Of a stretch of DNA of 64,000 bases, positions 45,117 through 53,437 are shown one piece after another. Made by a program: the position numbers and the translations under genes. Location: NCBI RefSeq assembly GCF_945952055.1, contig NZ_CAMFHB010000028.1:20839-84838 (forward strand). The letters run 5' to 3'. The stretch's first letter is position 1, and each line of letters begins with the position of its first letter. The stretch is from an uncultured Alsobacter sp. (GTDB lineage: Bacteria; Pseudomonadota; Alphaproteobacteria; Rhizobiales; Beijerinckiaceae). The notes beneath the pieces were generated by a model that did no database searches, was not told the origin of the DNA, and saw nothing but the letters and a program-made list of their open reading frames with translations.

Positions 45117-45584
45117 TCAGGCGAGCCCGGCCATGACGGACCCGCCGCTCTTGATGGTCCGCATGGTGAGCGTGGTGGTGAAGCGGATCACGCCGGGCAG
45201 GCGCCAGAGTTCATGGCGCAGGAATTCGTCCAGCGCCGACAGGTCCCGGGTGAGCAGGCGCAGCACATAGTCGGCCTCGCCCACCGTGGCGTGGCAATCG
45301 AGCACGCAAGGATGGGCGACGACGGCCCGCTCGAACGCCTCGTGCTTCTCGAAGGCGATGGAGATGTGCGCGAAGGCGAGCGTCGTGGCCCCGAGCCTGG
45401 CGTGGTCGATGCTGGCGCGATAGCCGCGGATGATGCCCGCCTCCTCCAGCGCCTGCACGCGCTTCCAGCAGGGCGACTTGGACAGGCCCACCCGCTCGCC
45501 GAGCTCGGCGAAGGAAAGCCGCCCCTCCTCCTCGAGAATCGTGAGGATGGCGCGGTCGATGCGATCGAGCTGCTGCGTTTCCAT
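45117..45584 (-). CDS. Lrp/AsnC-family transcriptional regulator
   Basis: This 155-residue regulator has the Lrp helix-turn-helix (LDRIDRAILTILEEEGRLSFAELGERVGLSKSPCWKRVQALEEAGII) and the C-terminal RAM effector domain (DCHATVGEADYVLRLLTRDLSALDEFL). It is transcribed away from the tryptophan-dioxygenase-like gene, with two GGAAC/GTTCC inverted repeats between them. In Pseudomonas an Lrp/AsnC protein (KynR) controls tryptophan dioxygenase, so this pair may work the same way; the ligand here is not shown. Confidence 0.92.
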   Translation of the reverse strand: METQQLDRIDRAILTILEEEGRLSFAELGERVGLSKSPCWKRVQALEEAGIIRGYRASIDHARLGATTLAFAHISIAFEKHEAFERAVVAHPCVLDCHATVGEADYVLRLLTRDLSALDEFLRHELWRLPGVIRFTTTLTMRTIKSGGSVMAGLA

Positions 45585-45599
45585 AATCGCGGGTCCTGT

Positions 45600-45613
45600 G
45601 GAACGTTGGTTCC
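45600..45613. promoter_or_regulatory. Candidate Lrp operator copy 1 (GGAAC-N4-GTTCC)
   Basis: A perfect 5-base inverted repeat 15 bases upstream of the Lrp start codon. A similar site lies about 40 bases further on, close to four helical turns. Confidence 0.6.
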
Positions 45614-45640
45614 TCATTTTGCCGCATCGGACCGACGCAG

Positions 45641-45653
45641 GGAACAATGTTCC
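45641..45653. promoter_or_regulatory. Candidate Lrp operator copy 2 (GGAAC-N3-GTTCC)
   Basis: A perfect 5-base inverted repeat 52 bases before the dioxygenase-like start codon. The two copies in one 121-base divergent gap fit cooperative Lrp binding. Confidence 0.6.
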
Positions 45654-45705
45654 GACAAGGCAATGCTATCGTTCTGGAAGCTCCACTGTCTTCCCCGGGG
45701 GTTCC

Positions 45706-46446
45706 ATGGACCGCGCGAAGTTCTACCGCCTGATGGCCGGCACGGGTGAACTGGACTACGAGCTCTATCTCGAGACCCCGAAGCTCCTGGCGTTGCAGAA
45801 GCCCTACGAGGCGCTGGCCAACCCGGACGAGCTGCAGTTCCAGATCGTGCACCAGGTCGAGGAGCTGTGGATGAAGCTCGCGGCCTTCACCATCCTCGAG
45901 ATCGACGAGCACATGGAGGCGGGGCGCACCCACCGCGTCGTGACGCTGTTTCGCCGCTGCCACATGATCATGCGGCTGATGACCGAGCAGCTCGGCCTCC
46001 TGGAGACCATGAGCCCGAAGGAGTACCAGGAAATCCGGCTGCAGCTCGGCAACGGCAGCGGCCAGGAGTCGCCCGGCTTCCGCGTCATGCTGCAGATGCC
46101 GCCGCTCCTGTGGACCACCTTCGAGGCCCGCTACCTGACGGGCGCGGGCCGTACCGTCGAGGACATCTACGACAGCGGCTACGCCCACGACGACGCCTAT
46201 GTCGTTGCCGAGGCGATGATCGAGTTCGACGAGCTGTTCCAGAAGTTCCGGGCCCACCACCTCTTCCTGATCCATCGCTCGATCGGGCTCGGATCGGCGT
46301 CGCTCAAGGGGCGCCCCGTGGAGCTGCTGCAGGCCGGCACCCGCCACCGCTTCTTCCCGGCGCTTTGGGAGATCCGCCACGCCATGACGGACTCCTGGGG
46401 CGGCACCTACGGGCGCGTGCGCGACAGCCTGTCGGCCAAGGACTAG
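45706..46446 (+). CDS. Divergent tryptophan 2,3-dioxygenase-family protein
   Basis: This 246-residue protein is shorter than usual bacterial TDO (about 280-300). Family marks are LQFQIVHQVEELWMKL (distal His H49) and a helix with FRAHHLFLIHRSIG, where H185 aligns with the heme ligand. The substrate loop of true TDO, which has GTGGSSG, is absent; this place reads LGSASLKGRP. The ASGFQS region is also altered (GSGQESPGFRVM). It is a heme-protein candidate whose substrate may not be tryptophan. No kynureninase or formamidase gene is adjacent. It is controlled from the divergent Lrp gap, and a strong hairpin follows. Confidence 0.8.
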   Translation: MDRAKFYRLMAGTGELDYELYLETPKLLALQKPYEALANPDELQFQIVHQVEELWMKLAAFTILEIDEHMEAGRTHRVVTLFRRCHMIMRLMTEQLGLLETMSPKEYQEIRLQLGNGSGQESPGFRVMLQMPPLLWTTFEARYLTGAGRTVEDIYDSGYAHDDAYVVAEAMIEFDELFQKFRAHHLFLIHRSIGLGSASLKGRPVELLQAGTRHRFFPALWEIRHAMTDSWGGTYGRVRDSLSAKD

Positions 46447-46456
46447 GTCGCCCCGG

Positions 46457-46476
46457 GCCCCGCGGCCACGCGGGGC
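46457..46476 (+). terminator. Terminator-like hairpin after the dioxygenase-like gene
   Basis: A perfect 8-base-pair stem GCCCCGCG/CGCGGGGC with a 4-base loop lies 10 bases after the stop. It has no U-run. Confidence 0.65.
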
Positions 46477-46661
46477 GCCGCTCCCGACCGTGTCCAGACC
46501 GGACGCCCGCGGGCAGCCGGTCTGCCTCAGCGCGCTTCCACACCGGCCAGACCTGCGTTAGGCATGGAGCAAGATCGCTTCGGCGCAATGATTTGACAGT
46601 TCCGATGCCGGGCCGACCCGTGGGTGAACCGCGAGGCTGGGGCCCGCAACGTGGGGGGATC

Positions 46662-48314
46662 GTGTCACCGTTCCGCTATCCCGTTTTCCGGACGATCTGG
46701 ACGGCCAGTCTCGTTTCAAACTTCGGCGGCCTGATCCAGTCGGTGGGAGCGGCGTGGCTGATGACGGCGATCGGCGGGTCACCGGCCATCGTGGCGCTGG
46801 TGCAGACGGCGAACACCCTCCCCATCATGCTGTTCTCGCTGCCGGCAGGCGCGATCGCGGACAATTTCGACAAGCGCAAGCTGATGATCGCCTCGCAGAC
46901 CTTCCTGATGGTGGTCTCGATCGGCCTGGCGGTCTTCACGTATTTCGGCCTCGTCACGCCCGTGATGCTGCTGGCCTTCACCTTCCTGCTGGGCTGCGGC
47001 AACGCCTTCAACGGCCCCGCCTGGCAGTCGGCGGTGGGCGACATGGTCGAGAGACCGGACATTCCCGCGGCCGTCGCCATGAACGCCGTGGGCTTCAACA
47101 TCGCCCGCAGCGTCGGCCCGGCGATCGGCGGATTCATCGTGGCGACGGCGGGCGCCTTCACCGCCTTCGCCATCAACTGCGTGAGCTATGTCGGCCTGCT
47201 GACCGCGCTGGCGCGCTGGAAGCTCGCGCCTCCGTCGCGTGCGCTCCCGCCCGAGAGCCTCGCCAGCGCCATGGGCGCGGGCCTGCGCTACGTCGCCATG
47301 TCGCCGCGGATCGGCGTGGTCCTGCTGCGCGGCTGCATCTTCGGGCTGAGCGGCATCTCCATGCAGGCCCTCATGCCGGTCATCGCCCGCGACCTGGTGA
47401 ACGGCGGGCCACTTACCTACGGCGTTCTGCTGTGCGGCTTCGGCGCGGGCGCGGTGTGCGGTGCCTTCCTCATCCCGCGGATGCGGCAGTCGCTGACGGT
47501 CGAGTGGATCATCCGCATCGCCTTCCTGGGGACCGCCACGGCCACCGTGCTGGCGGGCCTGAGCCGGGCAGCGCCGCTGTCGTTCCTGGCCACCGCCATG
47601 GGCGGCGGCTTCTGGGTGATGGCCCTGTCGAGCTTCAACGCCGCCGTCCAGTTGTCGGCGCCCCGCTGGGTGGTGGGCCGTGCCATGGCCCTCTACCAGG
47701 TCGCCACCTTCGGCGGCATGGCGTTCGGCGCATGGTGGTGGGGGTATCTCGCCGACCAGATCGGGCTGGGCCACTCCCTGGTGGTGTCGGGCATCAGCGT
47801 CCTGGTCGGGACGGCCCTGGGCCTGCGCTTTCCCCTGCCGGAGACCAAGGGCCTCAATCTCGACCCCCGCCAATGGAACGAGCCCGACGTCGCGATCGAC
47901 ATCCGCCAGCGCAGCGGCCCGATCGTGGTGACCATCGAGTTCGTGATCGACGAGGCGGACATTCCCGAGTTCCTCGGCGTCATGGCCGAGCGCCGGCGCA
48001 TCCGCCGGCGGGACGGGGCGCGGCACTGGACGTTGTTGCGCGACCTCGCGGATCCGAGGATCTGGGTCGAGCGCTATCATGCGCCCACCTGGCTGGAATA
48101 CATCCGCCACAACCAGCGGATGACGCTCGCCGACGTCGGCGTGGGCGAGCGGCTACGGGCCCTGCATCGCGGCGAGGCGCCGCCCAAGGTGCGGCGCATG
48201 ATCGAGCGGCAGGCGACCTGGCGCGGCCTGCACGGATCGCACGACCACGATCACCACGACCACCATCACCCGCTCGTGCCACCCCTCACCCATCCCGGCG
48301 GCCCCGCCGAATAG
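46662..48314 (+). CDS. MFS exporter (EntS-like) with extra C-terminal domain and His-rich tail
   Basis: This 550-residue protein has a 12-helix MFS body (about residues 1-410) beginning FRYPVFRTIWTASLVSNFGGLIQSVGAAWLM, of the MFS_3/EntS type with ADNFDKRKLMI in the cytoplasmic loop. Residues about 425-520 form a soluble domain like an antibiotic-biosynthesis monooxygenase barrel (IVVTIEFVIDEADIPEFLGVM ... RDLADPRIWVERYHAPTWLEYIRHN). The last 27 residues hold eight histidines within 13 positions (524-536). GTG 46662 with a GGGG-rich ribosome site is preferred over ATG 46605. Substrate unknown; the tail may bind metal. Confidence 0.85.
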   Translation: MSPFRYPVFRTIWTASLVSNFGGLIQSVGAAWLMTAIGGSPAIVALVQTANTLPIMLFSLPAGAIADNFDKRKLMIASQTFLMVVSIGLAVFTYFGLVTPVMLLAFTFLLGCGNAFNGPAWQSAVGDMVERPDIPAAVAMNAVGFNIARSVGPAIGGFIVATAGAFTAFAINCVSYVGLLTALARWKLAPPSRALPPESLASAMGAGLRYVAMSPRIGVVLLRGCIFGLSGISMQALMPVIARDLVNGGPLTYGVLLCGFGAGAVCGAFLIPRMRQSLTVEWIIRIAFLGTATATVLAGLSRAAPLSFLATAMGGGFWVMALSSFNAAVQLSAPRWVVGRAMALYQVATFGGMAFGAWWWGYLADQIGLGHSLVVSGISVLVGTALGLRFPLPETKGLNLDPRQWNEPDVAIDIRQRSGPIVVTIEFVIDEADIPEFLGVMAERRRIRRRDGARHWTLLRDLADPRIWVERYHAPTWLEYIRHNQRMTLADVGVGERLRALHRGEAPPKVRRMIERQATWRGLHGSHDHDHHDHHHPLVPPLTHPGGPAE

Positions 48315-48344
48315 CGGGGACCGCGCGGGTCGTCTGGAGCCGCT

Positions 48345-49478
48345 CTAGAGGCAGGCCCGCATCATGCGCAGATAGTCGGCCGCGACGGCCTTGCGCGGGT
48401 TCGTGGGGCTGGTGTGGTCCTTCTCGGCCATCTCCGGCAGGCCGGCGAGATGCTCCTCGCGCACGCCCATGGCGCCGAGACTCGCGGGCAGTCCGATGCG
48501 CCGGTTCAGGCCCTCGATCCAGGCGGCGAGATCCGTCGCGGCCGGGAGCCCCAGCGCGGATGCGAGACGCGGATACTTCGCGCCCACGACGCTGGCGTTG
48601 AAGCGCAGCACCTCGGGCAGGAGCACCGCGTTCAGCGTACCGTGGTGCAGGCGCAGGGCCTTGAGGCTGCCGAGCGCGTGGCTCATGGCATGGACCGCCC
48701 CCAGACCCTTCTGGAACGCCATGGCGCCCTCCATGGCGGCCATCATCATCTCCCAGCGCGCCTCGCGGTCGCTGCCGTCGGCCACGGCGCGCTCCAGCGC
48801 CACGCCACAGCGCGCCAGCCCGTCGAGCGCTATGGCATCGGCCGGGGGGTTCACGGCCGGGGCCAGGTAGGTCTCCACGCAGTGGGCGAAGGCATCCATG
48901 CCCGTGGCGGCCGTGAGCAGCGGCGGCAGGCCCAGGCTCAGCTCGGGGTCGCAGATGGCCATGCGCGGGAAGAGATAGGGGCTGATGAGGCCGACCTTGC
49001 GGCCGTCGTCCAGCACGATGACCGCGGCGCGGCCGACTTCGGCGCCGGTGCCGGCCGTGGTCGGAATGGCGATGACGGGCGGCATGTCGGGGCGGATCCT
49101 GGCGACGCCCCCCGCGACGGCGGCATAGCCGCCAAGCGGACCGTCATGGGTCGCCATGAGGCCGACGGCCTTGGCGAGGTCGATCGGAGAGCCTCCGCCG
49201 ATGGCCACGAGGCCATCGCAGCGCTGGTCGCGGTAGACGGCCAGGGCGGCGCGGGCCGCGGCCTCCGTCGGGTTGGTCTCGACACCGTCGAACACCGGGC
49301 CGTCGCGATCGCCCATCGCGGCGCGAGCGCGCGCAGCAAGGCCCGCCGCCACGACGCCGGCGTCCGTGACCAGCAAGGGCCGGGCGATGCCGAACTGCGC
49401 CAGCGTGTCCTTCAGCCGGGCCAGGGCCCCGAAGCCGAAGGTGACGTTGGTGAGATAGGAGATGGTGGTGATCGACAC
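48345..49478 (-). CDS. Iron-type alcohol dehydrogenase (copy 1)
   Basis: This 377-residue group III alcohol dehydrogenase has the NAD site GLVAIGGGSPIDLAKAVGLM and PPVIAIPTTAGTGAEVGRAAVI. The iron-binding region is GMDAFAHCVETYLAP and MSHALGSLKALRLHHGTLNAVLLPEV. All four metal ligand positions (Asp, His, His, His) can be matched to this pattern. It starts with GTG, with GGAG about 10 bases upstream. It resembles the enzyme at 50836 but is not a recent duplicate. The substrate is an alcohol or 4-hydroxy acid of unknown identity. Confidence 0.88.
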   Translation of the reverse strand: MSITTISYLTNVTFGFGALARLKDTLAQFGIARPLLVTDAGVVAAGLAARARAAMGDRDGPVFDGVETNPTEAAARAALAVYRDQRCDGLVAIGGGSPIDLAKAVGLMATHDGPLGGYAAVAGGVARIRPDMPPVIAIPTTAGTGAEVGRAAVIVLDDGRKVGLISPYLFPRMAICDPELSLGLPPLLTAATGMDAFAHCVETYLAPAVNPPADAIALDGLARCGVALERAVADGSDREARWEMMMAAMEGAMAFQKGLGAVHAMSHALGSLKALRLHHGTLNAVLLPEVLRFNASVVGAKYPRLASALGLPAATDLAAWIEGLNRRIGLPASLGAMGVREEHLAGLPEMAEKDHTSPTNPRKAVAADYLRMMRACL

Positions 49479-49896
49479 GGGATGAGGGCTCCAGGCGAGG
49501 CCGACCGAGATCGCCGGCAACCCATCCCGCCTAGAGCCTCGTTTCTCCTGGCGCAAGCGCCGACCATGCTGCAGCGCAGCACCTTCGGGCTTGCGAGCCG
49601 GCCCGCGTGGTCCATCGCGCCAGGCTCCCCTCGCCGACGGTCGCGCCGGGCAAGCAGCGACCCCGGCCGCCAAGCACCTCGGCAAGTTCTACGGCTCCGC
49701 TCGAGGCAAGCCGAACGCCCAGCCAGGCGCATTGGTTCCATCATATCCAACATTTTTTTTGAAAAATATGTTTCGTTGGCAGTCTTGATAATTGTATTCG
49801 CCCGGAAAACGCACCGCTCGTGCTTGCCGCGATCTAATTGAACGCTACTTTGCGAATTCGTATCGTGCGAACAGCGTACTCTTTTCGGTTCAATTC
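49479..49896. other. Intergenic region with an A+T-rich island
   Basis: The part from about 49741 to 49896 is markedly A+T-rich, with runs such as CATTTTTTTTGAAAAATATG, and looks unlike the rest of the window. A possible Fnr-like half site TTGATAATTG is at 49786. It carries the regulatory region of the Crp/Fnr gene. I see no gene. Confidence 0.55.
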
Positions 49897-49925
49897 TTGA
49901 CGGACGCTGCGAATTGGCGTTTAAG
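49897..49925 (+). promoter_or_regulatory. Sigma-70-like promoter of the Crp/Fnr gene
   Basis: TTGACG at 49897 and TTTAAG at 49920 are separated by 17 bases. The predicted start near 49932 leaves about 50 bases of leader before ATG 49984. Confidence 0.65.
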
Positions 49926-49983
49926 CGAATCTGACTTCAAGCGGGCGCGACGTCTGCCCCCCATCGCTTGCGAGCTGGAGTTC

Positions 49984-50676
49984 ATGGACACTGGTACCAT
50001 CAAGCAGATCGACCTGTTCCGGTCGGTCGACCCATCCACCGTCGAAACCATCGCTGCGCCGAGCTTCCTGCAGAACTTCCCGAGCAACGTCGTGCTGGCG
50101 CGGCAGGGCGTTCCGGCCGACTTCCTGTTCGTCCTGATGGACGGCATGGTCGAGATCCGCACGGAGATCGCCGAGCGCCAGCACACGCTGGGCATCCTGG
50201 AGCCCACGAGCGTCCTGATGGCTGATGCCGTCGTGACCGACGACATCGTCCTGGCGGAGTGCCGCACCATCGCCGTGTCGCGGCTCGTGATGATTCCCGC
50301 CGCCATCGTGCGCTGGGCCATGGAGAGGGACGCCGTGTTCTGCCGGCGCCTGCTGTCGATCACGGCGGAAACCAGCCGCACCTACATGCGCCAGCTGAAC
50401 GGCCAGAAGCTGCGCAACGGCATCGAGCGCCTGGCCGCATGGGCGCTGGACGAGTGGAAGGTCCAGGGCGAGGGCGAAGCGTTCGAGATGCGGCACTCCA
50501 AGCGCGTGCTCGCCAATCTTCTCGGCATGACGCCGGAGAACCTGTCCCGAACGCTGGCGGGCCTGGAGGATTCGGGCCTGCGCTTCAGCGGTCGTCGGGT
50601 CGAGGTCTGGAATCCCGACCGCCTGCGCTCCATCGCCGACCTCGATCCGCTGATCGATCGGTCGGTCAGGGGGTAA
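49984..50676 (+). CDS. Crp/Fnr-family transcriptional regulator
   Basis: This 230-residue protein has a cyclic-nucleotide-binding-like beta roll (NVVLARQGVPADFLFVLMDGMVEI), a dimer helix and a C-terminal helix-turn-helix (SKRVLANLLGMTPENLSRTLAGLEDSGL). There is no cluster of N-terminal cysteines, so it is not an FNR-type iron-sulfur sensor. ATG 49984 is the family-length start; an open TTG at 49792 would run through the A+T-rich leader. It lies between the two iron-type dehydrogenase genes, on the opposite strand. The effector is unknown. Confidence 0.88.
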   Translation: MDTGTIKQIDLFRSVDPSTVETIAAPSFLQNFPSNVVLARQGVPADFLFVLMDGMVEIRTEIAERQHTLGILEPTSVLMADAVVTDDIVLAECRTIAVSRLVMIPAAIVRWAMERDAVFCRRLLSITAETSRTYMRQLNGQKLRNGIERLAAWALDEWKVQGEGEAFEMRHSKRVLANLLGMTPENLSRTLAGLEDSGLRFSGRRVEVWNPDRLRSIADLDPLIDRSVRG

Positions 50677-50692
50677 TCCAGCTGGCACCTCC

Positions 50693-50737
50693 CTCTCCGC
50701 GTCATGGCCGGGCAAGCCCGGGCAGGACGGCGGAGAG
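50693..50737. repeat. Dispersed palindromic repeat, family A, single copy
   Basis: CTCTCCGC and GCGGAGAG arms enclose a GGCCGGGC core. It lies between the Crp gene and the convergent dehydrogenase gene and may end transcription from both sides. Confidence 0.75.
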
Positions 50738-50835
50738 GTGGTCGCGCGATGGAGACATCAGATCCAACGCCCCACCGGAGATCGATTCACAAGCTCTCGG
50801 GATGAGGCGAATGGCAGTGCTCGAGCTGCCGGTCC

Positions 50836-52011
50836 TCAGGCGAGCGGGCCCGGCCCCACGTTCCCGGCCATGGCCGCGTTGAAGATGCGGCGGGCGCCCT
50901 CGTTGGTGAGCTCGACCGGGTTGCCGCCGGCGGTGGGGTCGACCACGGCCATCGCCGCGATCTCATCCAGCCGCGATCCGTCGACCTTCAGGCCGGCCAG
51001 CGTGTCGGGCACGCCCACCTCGGCGCGCAGCGCGACGATCCAGGCGAAGAAGGCCTCGAAGGTCGGCTCCAGGCCGAGATAGCCGGCGAGGCGACCGAGC
51101 CTGGCCTCCACCGCGCTGCGGTTGAAGGCGAGCACGGCCGGCATGAAGACCGCGTTGGTCATGCCGTGGTGCGTGCCGTAAAGCGCGCCGACCGGGTGCG
51201 ACAGGGCGTGGATGGCGCCGAGCCCCTTCTGGAAGGCGGTCGCGCCCATGGCGGCGGCCGCCATCATCTGGGCACGGGCCTCGATGTCGGCGCCGTTCTT
51301 CACGGCGCGGGGCAGGTAGTCCTTGCACAGGCGCACGCCTTCGGCGGCGATGCCGTCGGCGAGCGGGTGGAAGCCCGGCGCGCAATAGGCCTCCAGGCAG
51401 TGGGCGAGCGCGTCCATGCCGGTGCCCGCCGTGATGAAGGCCGGCAGGCCCACCGTCAGCTCTGGATCGCAGATCACGACCTTGGGCATCATCTTCGGAT
51501 GGAAGATGACCTTCTTGGTGTGCGTCGCCGCGTTGGTGATGACGCCGGCGCGGCCGACTTCCGAGCCCGTGCCGGCCGTGGTCGGCACGGCCACGATCGG
51601 CGCGATGCCGTCCGGGTTGGCACGCGTCCACCAGTCGCCGATGTCCTCGAAATCCCACATGGGCCGGGTCTGGCCGGCCATGAAGGCGATGACCTTGCCG
51701 GCATCCAGCGCCGAGCCGCCGCCGAAGGCGATGACACCGTCATGCCCGCCGGCGCGATAAACGGCGAGGCCGTCCTCGACGTTGGCGTCGACCGGGTTGG
51801 CCTGGACGCGGTCGAACACGGTCGCCGTGAGGCCCGCGTCCTCGAGGACCTTGAGCGCCTTGGCGACGATCGGCAGGCCCGAGAGGCCGGGATCGGTGAC
51901 GAACAGCGGCTTGGTGATGCCGGCCACCGTGCAGGCCTGGGCGAGTTCGGCGATGCGGCCGGGTCCGAAGCGGACGGCGGTCGGGTAGTTCCAGTTCGAG
52001 GTGATCGTCAT
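50836..52011 (-). CDS. Iron-type alcohol dehydrogenase (copy 2)
   Basis: This 391-residue group III alcohol dehydrogenase has GVIAFGGGSALDAGKVIAFM and IVAVPTTAGTGSEVGRAGVI at the NAD site, and metal regions GMDALAHCLEAYCAP and LSHPVGALYGTHHGMTNAVFMPAV. It is the third gene after glutamine-synthetase-like and aldehyde dehydrogenase genes, 15 bases behind the latter. In this operon it should oxidise an alcohol group that the aldehyde dehydrogenase then takes to the acid. The substrate is inferred to be an amino-alcohol derivative. Confidence 0.9.
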   Translation of the reverse strand: MTITSNWNYPTAVRFGPGRIAELAQACTVAGITKPLFVTDPGLSGLPIVAKALKVLEDAGLTATVFDRVQANPVDANVEDGLAVYRAGGHDGVIAFGGGSALDAGKVIAFMAGQTRPMWDFEDIGDWWTRANPDGIAPIVAVPTTAGTGSEVGRAGVITNAATHTKKVIFHPKMMPKVVICDPELTVGLPAFITAGTGMDALAHCLEAYCAPGFHPLADGIAAEGVRLCKDYLPRAVKNGADIEARAQMMAAAAMGATAFQKGLGAIHALSHPVGALYGTHHGMTNAVFMPAVLAFNRSAVEARLGRLAGYLGLEPTFEAFFAWIVALRAEVGVPDTLAGLKVDGSRLDEIAAMAVVDPTAGGNPVELTNEGARRIFNAAMAGNVGPGPLA

Positions 52012-52026
52012 CGCAGGCTCGCAGGT

Positions 52027-53418
52027 TCAGAAGGACAGGCGGAGGTGGAAGGACTTCGGGCGCGTGAGCGTCTCGTAGCCGACGCGCGACAGGGTGGCGC
52101 CGCGGCCGGTGTCCTTGACGCCGGTCCAGGCCAGCGCCGGGTCGAGGTAGTCGCAGCGGTTCATGAACACGGTGCCGGTCTCGACGTCCGCGCCGATCCG
52201 GGCGGCCGCCTCGGCGTCGCTCGTCCAGAGCGAGGCCGTGAGGCCGTAGGGGCTGTCGTTCATGAGGCGGATCGCCTCCGCGTCGTCGGCGACCGGCATG
52301 ATCCCGACGATCGGGCCGAAGCTCTCCTCGCGCATGATGGACATGGCGTGCGTCACGCCGACGACGATCTGCGGCGCCATGTAGGGCGTGCCCACCTCGT
52401 CGTAGGTGAAGTGGTCGGGGTCGAGCAGCGCCTTCGCGCCCATGCCCACCGCCTCGGCGACCTGCCGGCGGCAGAACTCCGCCGCGTCCGCCTTCACCAT
52501 CGGGCCGAGCGTCGTCATCTCGTCGAGCGGGTTGCCGAGCACGTAGGTCTTGGCCAGCGTGACGCAGCCCTCGACGAACGCGTCGTAGAGGCTGTGGTGC
52601 ACGTAGATGCGCTCGATGCCGCAGCACGACTGCCCGGAGTTGAAGAAGGCGCCGTCGACGAGGTTCTCCACGGCCTGGGACAGGTCGGCGTCCTCGCGCA
52701 CATAGGCCGGGTCCTTGCCGCCGAGCTCGAGACCGAGCCCGGTGAAGGTGCCGGCGGCGGCCTCCTCCATGGCACGCCCGCCCGCCACGGACCCGGTGAA
52801 GTTCACCTGGTCGACCATGCGGTCGCGGATGATGCCGGCGGTCTGCTCGTGGGTCAGGACCAGCGTCTGGAACAGGCCCTCGGGGAGCCCCGCCGCCTCG
52901 AACGCCATCCGGAAGCGCTCGCCGACCAGCAGCGTCTGCGCGGCATGCTTCAGGATCACCGCGTTGCCCGCCATCAGCGCCGGGATCACGGAATTCACGG
53001 CGGTGAGGTAGGGGTAGTTCCACGGGGCGATGACGAAGACGACGCCCAACGGATCGCGCGCGATCCAGCGCGAGAACTTTTCTTTCGGCTCGGCCTTCAC
53101 CGGCGCCAGCGCGTCGGCGGCGATGGCGATCATGTAACGGGCGCGCTCCTCGAAGCCGCGCAGCTCGCCGGCCCCGTAGCGCACCGGGCGGCCCATCTGC
53201 CAGGCGAGCTCGGGCACGATCGCGTCGCGCATGCCGAGCATGGCATCGACGGCCTTGGTGCAGAGCGCGGCGCGCTCCTCGATCGGCACGCGGCGCCACG
53301 CGGCCTGGGCCTTGCGGGCCGCGGCGAGGGCGGCCGAGACGGCGGCGTGGCTCGCGGCGGGGCGCTCGGCGACGATGCGGCCGTCGACCGGCGAGATGCA
53401 GCGGATGGTGATGGTCAT
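52027..53418 (-). CDS. Aldehyde dehydrogenase family protein
   Basis: This 463-residue enzyme has IAPWNYPYLTAVNSVIPALMAG (oxyanion Asn), FTGSVAGGRAMEE, the Glu in LELGGKDPAYV and the catalytic Cys in GQSCCGIERIYVH, where two cysteines are adjacent. It sits between the ligase and the alcohol dehydrogenase on one transcript, with gaps of 19 and 15 bases. It probably oxidises the aldehyde made by its partner to a carboxylate. Confidence 0.92.
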   Translation of the reverse strand: MTITIRCISPVDGRIVAERPAASHAAVSAALAAARKAQAAWRRVPIEERAALCTKAVDAMLGMRDAIVPELAWQMGRPVRYGAGELRGFEERARYMIAIAADALAPVKAEPKEKFSRWIARDPLGVVFVIAPWNYPYLTAVNSVIPALMAGNAVILKHAAQTLLVGERFRMAFEAAGLPEGLFQTLVLTHEQTAGIIRDRMVDQVNFTGSVAGGRAMEEAAAGTFTGLGLELGGKDPAYVREDADLSQAVENLVDGAFFNSGQSCCGIERIYVHHSLYDAFVEGCVTLAKTYVLGNPLDEMTTLGPMVKADAAEFCRRQVAEAVGMGAKALLDPDHFTYDEVGTPYMAPQIVVGVTHAMSIMREESFGPIVGIMPVADDAEAIRLMNDSPYGLTASLWTSDAEAAARIGADVETGTVFMNRCDYLDPALAWTGVKDTGRGATLSRVGYETLTRPKSFHLRLSF

Positions 53419-53437
53419 GAGGGCAGTCCCGGTCGGT

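Noticed and set aside
49786..49800. Possible FNR box TTGATAATTGTATT
   Set aside because: Only one half matches TTGAT-N4-ATCAA, and the adjacent regulator lacks iron-sulfur cysteines. It is kept only as a note.
48345..52011. Recent duplication of the iron-type alcohol dehydrogenase
   Set aside because: The two proteins share family motifs but differ widely elsewhere, so they are old paralogues or independent acquisitions.
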